Assembly: GCA_029783825.1 (NCBI GenBank)
Contig: JAREIK010002254.1
Coordinates: 1,140,169 to 1,204,168, forward strand
Reading direction: 5' to 3'
From: Sapria himalayana
Taxonomy: Eukaryota > Streptophyta > Magnoliopsida > Malpighiales > Rafflesiaceae
DNA: 64,000 nucleotides
In this document: positions 22,923 through 34,999 of the stretch, in pieces
Position numbering within the stretch: position 1 is the first letter of the stretch
Layout: the number at the start of each line of letters is the position of its first letter
Notes under the pieces: model-generated
Told to the model about the DNA's origin: nothing
Seen by the model: the letters and a program-made list of their open reading frames with translations, nothing else
Databases searched by the model: none
Program-made: the position numbers and the translations under genes

Positions 22923-23490
22923 CATTTTTTTTGTGAAAGATAAAATTAAAATAATGATATAATTATAGTAAAAATAATAATAATCATCATCATTTAGGCT
23001 ATTATGATACGTTAGATAATAATAAAAATTTTGGTTGCCTTATTGTTTATTTTGTGGGACAATTACTTATGTGCACTTTAAATAATCAAAATTAATTAAT
23101 TTCATTCAATTTCCTTCATAGTATTTTGACTGATTAGATGTTGCTTTAAGTTGAAAGTTGATTAGTAGGCCTTCCTAATAAAAGTAATATATTTGAAATA
23201 AGCATACCATAGAATAAGTGTAAGTTAATCTTGTAAATGATTTGAAAAAAGTTAATCTTCTAAAATTAATGCGATATGCAATCAATTTTAAAAATTGAAT
23301 CTAAGTGCATTGGTGGTTGACACAGAAATTATGTATTCCTATATGGGATAGGAACCACTCCCTAATTTATGATGTTAGAAATGTTAGCATAAAACAAATA
23401 ACATAACTTGATATTATATATGTTAATATTTATATACACTTGTTGTAATGTGATTATACATCTTTTTGAATTTACTACTCCTAGGCAATA

Positions 23491-23492
<2 letters not shown>

Positions 23493-23541
<49 letters not shown>
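23493..23541. repeat. (AC)n(AT)n compound microsatellite
   Basis: About 17 AC units followed by about 7 AT units, in CACTA-1 upstream of the transposase. Confidence 0.9.
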
Positions 23542-23803
23542 AGATTGGATTGTTTAAATTTATAAATATTCAGTATGTTATTCTATAAGGTTAGATCTAT
23601 GTAAACAAAGTCAATATGATTAGAATAGTAATGCTCATCCCTTTTATCTTAGATCTGACATGCTTATAAATATTTTATTAAATTGATTATTGAATTTTCT
23701 TTTAATAGAGAAAATAGAGGTTGCTAAACGAATAACATTGGAATGTTGATATGTTCTTCCATTTTAAGTTTGATCACTATTGAAAATAATTTGTTCTTTA
23801 AAA

Positions 23804-26800
23804 ATGGATCATTCGTGGATCTCAAAGGATAGAAGATCGAAGGAATATGAAGATGAAGTAGAATGTTTTGTTGCATTTGCAATACAAAATTCTGCAAATA
23901 AAACCTCCATTAAATGTCTATGCTTACAATGTGATAATATGATATTCCATACTCCTCAAAAGATTTGAGACCATTTGTTTTTCTTTGGAATTGATCAAAG
24001 TTACCATACATAGTATTGGCATGGAGAGGCAGCTCCAAGTAGCCTACCAACCATAAGAGCAGAACATTATGATAGACTTCAATTTGATGATCAACGTAGT
24101 ACAATAGAAATGGTTCAAGCTGCACATGATGATTGTCAAAATGATCCTGAATTGTTTGCAAGATTACTGCAAGTTGTAAAAAAACCATTCTATCCTGGTT
24201 GCAGAAACTTTACAAGATTGTCTACCTTGATCAAATTATACAACTTGAAAGCACATTTTTGGTGGTCTGATAAGAGCTTTTAAGAGATTTTACAAATACT
24301 TGGATATATGTTTCCTTTAAACAATGAATTGTTTTTGTCCATGTATGAAGCGAAAAAGATATTAAATTCTTTGGGAATGGAATATGAGAAAATACATGCA
24401 TGCCCAACTGATTGTGTACTTTATCGGAATGAGTTGAAAGATGCAACCTTATGTCCTACCAGTGAAACTTTGAGGTGGAAGACAGATAACACAGGAACTA
24501 ATAGGAGAAAAGGAGTTCCTACGAAAGTAATGTGGTATTTTCCTCCAATTCCAAGATTTAGAAGAATGTTCAATCATCAAAAATTGCAAAGAGCTCATAT
24601 GGCATGTTGAAGAAAGTAATTTTGATGGGAAAATGCGTCACCAATCAGATTCACCATCATGGTAGCAAGTTGATCACAGATGGTCTGAGTTTTCCTTAGA
24701 ACCTAGAAACTTGAGACTTGCAATTTCTACAGATGACATAAATCTTCACAGTTCATTTAATAGTAAACATAGTTGTTGGCTCATTCTCATGATAATTTAC
24801 AACCTTCCTCCATGGTTGTGCATGAAAAAAAAATTCATGATATTATCTTTATTAATTTCAGGTCCACGACAACCTAGCAATGATATTGATGTCTATTTAG
24901 CACCACTAATAGAAGATCTAATAATATTTTGGGAAGTGGGAGTTCAAGTTTACGATGCACATCAACAAGAATTCTTTACATTAAGAGTCATTCTATTATG
25001 GACAATCAATGATTTTCCTACATATGGAAACATGTCAGGCAGCACAGTTAAAAGATATTATGGTTGTCCAATATGTGGAGAATAAACATATTCTTATAGG
25101 TTAAAGCATGGAAAAAAGAACTCCTATACTGGACATAGATGATTTCTTCCAAGAAACCATCCATATAGGAAACAAAAGAAAGCATTTGATGGAAAACAAG
25201 AGTTTCGCTCACCTCCACAAATATTGACTGGCGAGGAAATATTTAAAAAATTAATGGAATTTGCAATTCTTGGGGGAAAAAAAGGTTAATCGGAGTAAAT
25301 CTGAAATCAACATTACAAATTGTTGGAAAAAAAGTCCATATTCTTTGATTTTGAGTATTGGAAATATCTTCATGTTCGTCATAATTTGGATGTAATGCAT
25401 ATTGAGAAAAATGTTTGTGAAAGCATTATTGGTACCTTACTCAACATTACAGGTAAGACAAAGGATGAGCTTAATTCTCGCTTAGATCTTGTAGATATGG
25501 ACTTAAGGAGCGAATTGGTACCAAGGTTTGAATCAAGGAGAACATATCTCCCTCCTGCATGTTATACACTTTCTACAATGGAAAAGAAGGTGTTTTGCCA
25601 AACACTTTCGCAATTGAAGGTTCCTTATGGATATTGTTCTAACCTTCGAAACCTCATGTCAATGAAAGACTTGAAACTTTATGGATTAAAATCCCATGAC
25701 TATCATGCATTAATGCAACAATTTTTGCCAATTTTGTTATGTTATATCTTGCCCAAGCATGTGAGGAATGCCATTTGTAGATTGAGTTTCATTTTCAATG
25801 CTCTCTGTAGTAAAGTCGTTGATATTCCTTCATTAGATGAGTTACAAAATGAGATAGTGGTTACATTATGCTTGTTTGAAAAGTACTTCCCACCTTCATT
25901 CTTTGATATCATGGTACATCTTACTGTGTATCTTGTAAGAGAAGTGAGATTTTGTGTACCGGTTTACTTTAGGTGGATGTACCCATTTGAAAGGTTTATG
26001 AAAGTGTTAAAAGGCTATGTACGAAATTATACATGACTTGAAGGTTGTATTGTTGAATGCTATATTGCAGAAGAAGGAATTGAGTTTTGTATAGAGTACT
26101 TATCAAATATGGATGCAATTGGAATTGCTAGTAGTTCAAACATTAACCAAAAAGTCAGGGCACCAATATTTGGAGGTCATACTATGAAGGCCGATTCCAA
26201 TTTATGGTTACAATCACATCATTATGTGTTGGAAAATACCTCAATTGTCCAACCTTATATTGAGTAAGTACCACTAAATTTTTGTTTCTTTATTTGTTGT
26301 ACATATAATATATTACTCTAATTATTTAATTATTATACATGACTTCATAGAGAGCACATGCAATGACTAAAAGTGAAACCTCCAGGTCAATCAAAAAGGC
26401 AAAAGTGGTTACAGGATGAGCATGCTCGTACTTTTACCTTTTGGTTAAAACAAAAGGTACTACAATGGTTTCTTAAATTTTCCATATCATTTACATTAAT
26501 GGTTAACATATAAATGATAACTGGAACTTATTTCTATAGGTTGAAGTTTGAATTGGAAATAATGAACCGGTATCTGAAACTTTTAAATGGATAGCTGATG
26601 GTCCAAGCCATAATGTGATGAAGTATAATGATTATGTCATCAATGGGTGTCAATATAATACAAAGGAGCGTGATGATTTATGAGCTACCCAAAATAGTGG
26701 AGTTAGTATTGTAGCAACGACCATGCAAATTGCTAGTGCTAAGGATAAAAATCCTATTTTCGGGGAGCTTTGTTTCTATGGAGTTATTACTGAGATTTGA

Positions 26801-27196
26801 GACCTTGATTATACTATGTTCAGAATTATAGTCTTCAAGTGTGATTGGGTTGATAATAAGAATGGAATCAGGGTTGATGATCTTGGGTTTACCTTAGTTG
26901 ATTTTAGCAGAGTGGCTCATAAGTCAGATCCGTTCATATTAGCCTCCCAAGCTAAAAAAGTATTCTATGTACCAGATGAGATTAATCTAAGATGGTCAAT
27001 TATTTTGTCAACTCCTCGACAAGACTTTACAGAAAGAGCAAACGATGATGATTTTATGGACATTTCTATTGAACACAATCCAGTCATATCTTCTTTGCCA
27101 CAAGTTGAATTATTTGATGCAATGGATGACTCTGATCAAATTTGTATTCGAGATGAATATGAGGGAATTTGGGTTGAGAACAAATCATACACGTAA
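23804..27196 (+). pseudogene. TNP2-type CACTA transposase, decayed
   Basis: Would cut and move the transposon. The ATG at 23804 is chosen because MDHSWISKDRRS is the usual start of the transposase-associated N-terminal domain. Domain order: transposase-associated domain (23804-24000); Transposase_21/TNP2 core with HACPTDCVLYRNELKDA (24390-24450), GPRQPSNDIDVYLAPLIEDL (24862-24921), TINDFPTYGNMSG (25002-25040) and RHNLDVMHIEKNVCE (25378-25422); DUF4218 (PKHVRNAICRLS to RWMYPFERFMK, 25750-26010); intron with donor GTAAGT near 26263; a short exon (KWLQDEHARTF); a further intron; and DUF4216 (ELCFYGVITEI to FILASQAKKVFYV, 26765-26970). At least eight in-frame stops, several explained by C-to-T or G-to-A (for example TGA for CGA). 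One Cys of the CPxC knuckle is lost (CPTSETLRWK). Not functional. Confidence 0.92.
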
Positions 27197-27485
27197 CCAA
27201 ATTGTAGCTTTTTTATGGTATTGTGAATTGATATGCTACTATAGTTTTTTGTAGTGTAAATGTATGCCTACTAGTTAATTTATTTGTCTTTGTTATTAGA
27301 TGATTGTTATGCTTTCAATTTTAGTTAATGTCAGGTTGACATTATTCAAAACATTGACAGTATTATGTTTTATGCAAAGCAGCTGATTAGGTAATGCCTT
27401 AAATTAGTTAATTTTCTATTCTTTAAATTTTTGTTAGATATTTTAGTACTTTTATTTAAACATCATAAATATTTTTATGATAGGT

Positions 27486-30400
27486 ATGGATACAGAACAA
27501 CAAGATAAAGCAACAACAAGAAAGAGATATAGAGGGATAACAAGAAAGACTATGATTATCAAGAATAGGAGCAAAGGAATAAAACTTGCAGTAAAGTATA
27601 ATGTTGATGGTGTTTATGTCGGACAAGCTAATGTGCATCTCACAAGTTATTTAGGCGTATTGGCATGTACCATGGTCCCAATTAGATATAGCACTTCGCA
27701 CCATGTACCTAAGCAATTGAAGAATAAATTGTGGGACTCCATTGAGGTAAACTAGTATTTTTTTTCTATCTATAACTTTTTCTAATTATATTTGCAAATT
27801 TTTTTAACAACTAATAACTATATATGTTCATTACTTCTAGGCTTCATTTACATTGGATTGTAAATGTAGAAGGAATTGTATGAAATCAATGAGCAGGTAC
27901 TTTAGATCACTCAAGAACATGTTGACTTCAAAGTATATCATTCCTTTCAAATACCAACTAGAGCTTCTTAAAAAACCACTAGTTGAATACAGTTATATTG
28001 AAGATGAATATTGGACAATTTTTGTCAAAGAAAGATTGTCTCAAAGATTTCAGGTAAATTTCTAATTATTTTCATGTTATATACTCATATTTTCTTTAAT
28101 TAATATGAAATAAAATTTGAAGGAGTTGAGAGAAGTTCAAAAAGAAAGAAGGAAAATGCATATTTATAATCATCATCTTAGTAGGAAGGGATATGCTGGT
28201 CTTGAGGAAGAGATGGAAAGTTAAAGATGTTAATTACAATTTTTTTTATGTTGAAATTGACTAGAGACTCATTATATACATTTCAATATTTTAAAAGTTG
28301 GTAGCTATCGGCTTTACTAAAGTCATTGATAGAAATGTATCATGGAAGAAAATAATGGAGAAAAAAGATGGCACTTATGATGAAGTAGTCATTCCGGTAG
28401 TGGAAAAGATGTTAAGTATAAGTTATATAACATATATTTCATTTACGCTAATAACTTATTTATATTAACCAATATGACATTAAATTTTATAACATCATTG
28501 TGTATTAGGATAAGATGTTGTAACAGTCACAAGAAAGTAGTTTGAGTTTCAATGGAAATGACATACTTACTGAAGCATTGGGAACTCCTGAATATAGTGG
28601 CAGAGTACGAGCTAAAGGAAAGCATTATGCACCACGACAATATTTTCATTCTATGGTAGATCATGTTTTGAGGGAATTTATGATAGAATCGCAAGAGCGA
28701 CAATCAAAGTTTGAGGCAAAAAATTTATTCCAACTCTCTCATATGGTACCCACCACATACCTCAATCTGATGTTAGTAGCTCTAACATGCTCCAAAAACA
28801 TATTATCCTTCCTAAAATTGTTGAGCAACCAAAACATCGAGTAGATGACCACACTCCTCCAATGCTAAAAGCAAACAAGGTAAGTTGTAATTAATATTAT
28901 GTTCTATAATAAAAATGTGTTAACACAAACTCATAATTTTTATATCAACTTACCTTGTTGATTAATTCCTATATAGAAGTAATGTTACAATATATGATTG
29001 TATAATAAATTATATTAATAAGCTCATTAAGTTATGATAACTCAATTTTTTCTAACTAATTTATTCCTACATGGAAATTATCAACTATAGATGATTGCAT
29101 ATAACTAAACAATATTGTTCCAGTTTATAGGTTAGAAAATATCAATTGGCCATAGGGACAAAAGAAAATATAGTTGCAGCTGGAACAATAGTACTTGAAC
29201 TTGGTGCTAACTTCCTTGTTGCTGTGGATGTTTCTTATGATCCAAATGGATTACTTCCAGTACCTATTCCAAGCCAAATTACCACTATTGGAGATGCTAT
29301 TGGGCATCAAATTTTATGGTCTGCCCAATTAGTCATTCTTACTACTCATCTCATCCATGTATGTGCTATTTTTAAAATAAAAAATTTCTTGTTACTAATA
29401 AAAAAACTATTTTATTTAGGATAATTCTTATATATACAATGATATGTTATGTTTGATAGGATTCAAAGAAATTTAAGAAACAGAGGAATAAAGAGAGAAC
29501 ATTGAGTTTTAAGGATGAGAACACTGTAGATATCAAGAACTTTGCTATATTTGTTGGGCTATTGTTAAAGGATGAAAAGGTACATGCAGTATAAATCATA
29601 GAGGATGTTTTTGGAGAGCCTTTTAAGACTTTCCTCATGAAAGAAGATATGAATATCATAATTTCATCAACAGATGTATCATCTAATTGCCTTATGTTCT
29701 ATATGGTAAGAGAAATATTTAATATGTTTTTCATATATTTTACCTATCTTATTTATGCTTTAATTTTTCATAATGAGAATTGTAATTAATTTCAGTTATA
29801 TTAAAATATTAAAACTTTTAAATATTGTGTGAGATTAAATTAGGTACTTCCATAAAAAGATGGTTGATGCTAAAGAGGTAGGGTGATTTATATTTATAAA
29901 TCTGACCTTGGTTTCCAAAGCTGGAATGGGAGAAGCAAGCAAGAAAAATAGGTCAATGGTTATAGCTAATCAGTTGATTAATGCAAATAATGTTGATTTT
30001 GTTTTTATTCCATATTACCCAGGGTAAGTTATTAAACATAAGTAAGCTTATAAGTATGCATATTTATCAAATTATAATTGATATGTAGTTACACTCATGT
30101 TAATTTTGTAGTTGTCATTGGGTTTTGGTAGTACTTGACATAAGAACTTTGATCACCTATTACCTTGATTCCTTGCATCATCAACCTTCATATGATCTTA
30201 AAGACATTGTTAATATGTAAGTTTTTCCCTTAATATTATAGAATGAAGCATAGTTGGTAACAAAAATTATTTTCTTCATGCAGGGCTCTAAGAATTCATT
30301 CACTTAAAAAATAGAAATCATCAAAAAGAGAACCTGATTGGGTTGTATTAGGGGTAAATAATTCATATAAACTGAGTAATAAAATATTTAGTGTCTTATT

Positions 30401-30752
30401 CTTAATTTTAAACTTAGTACAATATGATTTGCAAGTAACTCCATATATATATAATGATTTTTTTATCCATTTAGTTCCCGATACAACCAGGTAGTGTTGA
30501 ATGTGGATACTATGTGATGAGATATATGAGAGATATCATTCTCGATCAAGGATATCTTACAACAAAGGTATGTGTTGATTTGTTGGTTCTCAATATATCA
30601 ATGGTTATTTTATTTTCCAATGTAATTGATGAAACTATTACTTTACTTTTCAATAGTTTCATGGGAAAAAATCATACAACAAAGATGAGTTGAATGAAGT
30701 ACGATCTGAATGGGTGATGTTGGTGACTCAATTATTACTTTCCTCGGTTTGA
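27486..30752 (+). pseudogene. CACTA second gene with C-terminal ULP1 protease
   Basis: Twelve exons can be followed: 27486-27746, 27841-28053, 28123-28225, 28294-28410, 28510-28880, 29131-29358, 29460-29705, 29844-30023, 30112-30216, 30284-30353, 30475-30567 and 30657-30752, mostly with GT/AG borders. The N-terminal part reads SYLGVLACTMVPIRY and LSRKGYAGLEEEME, the middle ALGTPEYSGRVRAKGKHY, then a DUF8039-like segment (LAIGTKENIVAAGTI). The C-terminal part is a ULP1/SENP C48 cysteine protease: His in CHWVLVVLD and Asp in TYYLDSLHHQ (exon 9), Gln in PIQPGS and Cys in VECGYYVMRYMRDI (exon 11). All four catalytic positions survive. In-frame stops in exons 5, 7, 8 and 10 make it a pseudogene. 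ULP1 removes SUMO; plant CACTA and Mutator-like (KAONASHI) elements are known to carry such domains. Confidence 0.88.
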
Positions 30753-32132
30753 AAAGCATTGGGGACACCTTTTTGTATTGAAGCATGAACAAATTTTGGC
30801 ATATCCAACTATCACTTTTGATGAGGTTCATACTTTATCTCTCTTTTGAACGAAACTATGACTGGAGGTAAATTGTTTGACATATTCATTTGAAGAATTT
30901 TTAGTATTTTCCTTCCACATTCATGATATTTTTCTAATTTCCAATAGTTGAATTAAGTTAGTATATTGTATGTATGATTCATAGGTGTCTAAAGGGAAAC
31001 ATTTTTTGGGCGAAGTTAGAAGATCTTCCAACTTTGAAATGGTCCATGAACTATTGTGATAATAAAGGTATTTTTCATAATGATATCAAATTTATTACTT
31101 CTTTCTTTCTATTAAATATTTTAAAATGGAATATGCAATTTGAACTTTATTGTTATCATATTATCTTTTGTTTTCGTTATCAACTATAGATTTTTTTTGT
31201 TGCTTGACTATAGAAAACATGGAGATTTCGACTTTTGGCTTCAATACTTTACCACAACATTATAAGTTACATTGTCACCCTTATAAAACACAATGAATTT
31301 TTCAATGCACAATTTTTTTTATTACATAGCCTTTTATTTTATTAATGAATCTAAAACTATAAGTTGATGGATTACTATATATGTGTAATCAATAGAACTT
31401 GAAATTACATTACATATCATCTAATCGAGTTTTTTTAAAGTGTTGGGAAGATGGCTTGTAATTTAACTTTTCATTTTATTAAATTTAATTGGTTTTTGTA
31501 GTGTTTCTTCAAGTAATTTGTGACTATTGATCTTTCAACTCACTACACACATATATGTTTTTAATGGATTATTATTCTTTTGTATTTTACCATAATTGAT
31601 CAACTTTTATATCATAATTGTTAAATCTATTGCTTTCTATTTTACCCATTACTACTAAATTTGTTTTTGTTGTTGTTAAATTTTTTTAATCATATATGTC
31701 AATTGCTATATAAATTATTGTTATGATATGTTATTATCATTCCTTCATTTTTATTTTCCAATGCTCTATAATATTTTTTTTTTGCAAGTGTAATTGATTA
31801 TAGTTCATCTTTTTGTATGTAGGTTGCCTTTTTAGGAAATAAACTTTCAACTTAGCCAAGCTAGCATGAAGCAGTTTCTTGGAGATAAGGCATAATTGGG
31901 TTACATATATAAGAAAATTCGAATTGAATTAAAGAAATGAATGTTGAAATTGTGATATTTTTTTTGTTTATGAAATGTAAGAAGTACAAGTTCCCCATTG
32001 TAATTAAAAACTAAAATCTTGGTATGGATTGGAACGTAAGTTTTTGTTATGTGCATGCATTATTACAATAACAGGTGAAAATTTATTTACCACAATTATT
32101 AAATTGATATTTAATTAAATCATTATCTTCCT
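30753..32132. other. CACTA-1 3' non-coding region
   Basis: T-rich sequence between the ULP1 stop and the right subterminal repeats. A short continuation, FEKHWGHLFVLKHEQ, after the stop at 30750 might be readthrough remnant. No domain, repeat or RNA gene was recognised. Confidence 0.5.
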
Positions 32133-32380
32133 TGACACTTTTTCTAAGTGTCATTGTTTTCAAATTATTTAAGATTGATACAACAAATAATGACATTTCT
32201 CTGAGTGTCAAGGTAGATTGGTATAATAAACAATGACAGTTTTTTTAGCGTCAAGGTTCTTTTCAATGATACTTATAAAAAATGACATTATAGGCAAATA
32301 CTTATTATGACAGACTAGTTGATGATACTTTCGATAAGCAACATGAAATATCATTAATGATGCTTTTTAAGCATCATTGA
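32133..32380. repeat. CACTA-1 right subterminal repeats
   Basis: TGACACTTTTTCTAAGTGTC (from 32133), TGACATTTCTCTGAGTGTCA (32191-32210), TGACAGTTTTTTTAGCGTCA (from 32234) and GATGCTTTTTAAGCATC (near 32359). They mirror the left subterminal motifs. Confidence 0.75.
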
Positions 32381-32388
32381 ATATGTTT

Positions 32389-32401
32389 TTTTGTTGTAGT
32401 G
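32389..32401 (-). repeat. CACTA-1 right TIR
   Basis: TTTTGTTGTAGTG, the reverse complement of 19301-19313. Confidence 0.92.
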
Positions 32402-34030
32402 AGTATTTCATGCCATCATGACTTTGTGCTATAGAGAGAAAATATCAAATTTACAGTTATTCCAAATACCACAACTTTATATTCCAGAGATAAATAAATA
32501 ATCTCATTATCTCATTCATGTCATTCCTTGTTTCCATACCTTTTATACACTAGAGAAGATTTAATAAGATAATAAAATTATGATCTCGAGCCAACCATGC
32601 AACTTTAAGCTTAAATAATTGCATGGATTTCTAAAATATGAAAGCAATAATTAGAAGATTTCATAAAAAAGAAGAGAGGGAAAATCAAATTTGGAGCCAA
32701 CAACATGAAAACCCTAGGCAACATAACTTTCAACCCAAATTAGGGGCAAATCAAAGGAGAATAAAAGTAATAATTAGTTTGGATTAGGTTTTGAGAATTA
32801 GATCCTCACTAGGGATATCATTGAGAAACTTAGACTTCTCAAGATGTTACTTTAAATATCTCATGAAAATTTTATGTACTTGTATTATAGTGATATGATA
32901 TCATAATATTTTTGTTTGTAGTAATATTGTGATTTAGATGTTTATGGATATGGATGCTAATTAGAATTATAATTTAGGATTTCACAAAATTATTGGTTTA
33001 TGCATATTGTTCATCGTGGATGATAGGTAAGTCACGGGACACATTCACATGGTAAGATACAAATTAAGCGACAACTCTTCTAATCTTAATGTGTGAGATT
33101 AATCTATGTGAAATCCCAAGATTAAAATAAATTTAATTATTATGAGCATTACACATACAAAATTGAAAGTACAAATATATTTAAGACTAATCAATTATGC
33201 ATATTTCTAGAAGAATTAATATTTGAGTGATGTGAGGGTTAAGTAAAATATCTAACTTAGGAGGTTCACTATAGTGTAGAAATCATGTGTCGACTATGGT
33301 GGAAGTGATGAGTATTTCATGGTAAACATGCAAGTTTATATGTATTGTTTGGTGGTAACAACCATTTAAGCTATTTTCTCTCAAATGAATTTAATAAGAG
33401 AGATATATGAAAATATGTATGTTAATTGATATGAGTATGATACTTATGAAGCCAAAAATACAAATATATTTATTATTACATTATTTCATATTTTTAAGAT
33501 ACTATAAGTAGGATAATAATATTGAATACTAAAAGTAGTCATAAAGAGTAGTTGATGTATTTGATAAAAGAAGTAGACATGCAAATGACTCATGCACGGA
33601 ATGATGTTTGGTTTTGGTTGTAAAATACTAAGAGCACAATTAAAAGAGGATTACCTTTGGTAGTAATAGTCTAAAGATGATACCCACCTTGATGGAAAGA
33701 GGAAACAATGGCATTTCCACACTAAATATAAACGAAATATTTGCCTAAATATAAAAGAAATATCATCATACATAAAAATGTTAATCAACCCAAGAGTTTA
33801 AGTATCTTTTTGAAAATCCATGTTAATCTATTCAACTCGAGTAATAATTTTTTCATTGTTGGTTGGTCAAATTATCTACAAAATCCATGTGGGATCGATA
33901 TCTTTGTCAACATTACTACTTGTATGACCCATACACTTGTGTAACTTCATTTGATGAAAAATAATAACCAAATGAGTTTTTGGAAAATATCACAAATAAT
34001 AGGTTTTGATATCATGACAAAGTTACAATA
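32402..34030 (+). mobile_element. LTR copy truncated at its 5' side by CACTA-1
   Basis: Starts within the TCATGACTTTGTG-type tandem block of the LTR, continues through the leader-like block (32690-32780), the GTTCATCGTGGATGATAGGT block (33008-33030) and the terminal block with GGATCGATATC (33894), and ends near AAGTTACAATAAC (34010-34022). The missing first part would lie where CACTA-1 now ends. Confidence 0.6.
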
Positions 34031-34990
34031 ACTATCCACAGCCTCATGCAATCCATAGATTAAATTAATAAAGTCCCTATCAAAACATATCCAAGCTCTT
34101 TATATCTTGCACTACTTATCTTGTATATCTTCAAAGTTAAAGAAAAACTCTCGGATAATTGTCGCATTTTCCCTCTCTATGTAGGTACAAAATTTGTCTC
34201 AATTCCTCCTATTTATAATCTAGAAGAAAGGTGGGATAAAATATATGAATACTTGCTCTCCCACAAAGCACTTCATAGCTAGGCTAGACATCATTTACTT
34301 CCCCCCTTTTATCAAAAATATACATTCATGCCTCACAACTCGGGAGAAAGTCTTAGCGGAGGGTAGACTTTGTTGCTTTCTTTTAGCCTTGTGACTTATC
34401 TAAATCATCTCTCTTCTTGCTCTAAACTTTCAAATCACCATTTCATCCTCCATTTTAGATTTGATTTTTGAAAATAGGTGTCATGGATTAGAGTTAGTGT
34501 GTTTTATAGAGTGAGCGTTTTAGTCATGGCTGCTACAAAATAGCCAAGACTTTTTGTGTGGGACTTTATTATAAGGGTATAGTTTCTGTATAGTTTAAGT
34601 GTCATGAATTCATTTATTATAGGGTATTATAGCCAAGACTTTTATTTTATATGTAGAATATAAAATAAAAGATTAAATCTTAGGTTTGCCACCCAAGTAT
34701 TGCTATGTTTAACATCTTTAGCTATACTAACTTTTTGATATCTATTTCAATTAGTAATTTTAGCTATCCAAACAATCATCTTGGCATACTCCTTAATGTG
34801 TCTTTTGAAGTTAACAATAAATAATTTCTTCTTTTGAAGTTAGCATCTCATTTTACCATGACTTTGTATTGTAGAGTATGCTCCTTTTCTCTTGGATCAT
34901 GGCTTTTTGTGAAGTTGTGGCATTGATGATTCCCCTCAAGAAGAGTGAAGTCATGAATATTAAAAAAGAAATGATTTTTCTTTAAGCTTC
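34031..34990 (-). mobile_element. Reverse-oriented retroelement internal fragment
   Basis: Matches 57960-58900 (both contain GAGAAAGTCTTAGCRG-like and TTTTAGCCTTGTGACTTAT-like words and the GTTGCCTCCCAAGTA/GTTTGCCACCCAAGTA word). That region lies in a minus-strand element between protease and 3' LTR, so this is a minus-strand fragment too. It has no recognisable protein. Confidence 0.45.
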
Positions 34991-34999
34991 TATTTTATT

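Larger units (their letters stand above)
21100..23803. other. CACTA-1 5' non-coding region
   Basis: No coding signature. It contains a direct duplication of about 75 bp (21967-22044 and 22084-22155, sharing AAATAAGCTACACAAATAAG), a 31-bp duplication (22827 and 22858, GTAAAAAGTTATCCTTRGTT) and microsatellites. It separates the left end from the transposase start. Confidence 0.6.
19301..32401 (+). mobile_element. CACTA-1, En/Spm-type DNA transposon (13.1 kb)
   Basis: Terminal inverted repeats begin CACTACAACAAAA at 19301 and end TTTTGTTGTAGTG at 32401 (13 of 13 bases). Subterminal regions carry repeated TGACA...TGTCA motif pairs at both ends. Inside are a TNP2-type transposase gene and a second gene ending in a ULP1 protease domain, in the usual CACTA order. 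Both genes carry stops, so the copy is not autonomous now. The 3-bp flanks differ (TAT on the left, AGT on the right) and the left flank is gypsy protease while the right flank is LTR, so one side has been rearranged or deleted since insertion. Confidence 0.92.

Noticed and set aside
24231..24446. Minus-strand frames at 23910-24188 and 24231-24446
   Set aside because: Antisense shadows of the TNP2 transposase, whose motifs read clearly on the plus strand.
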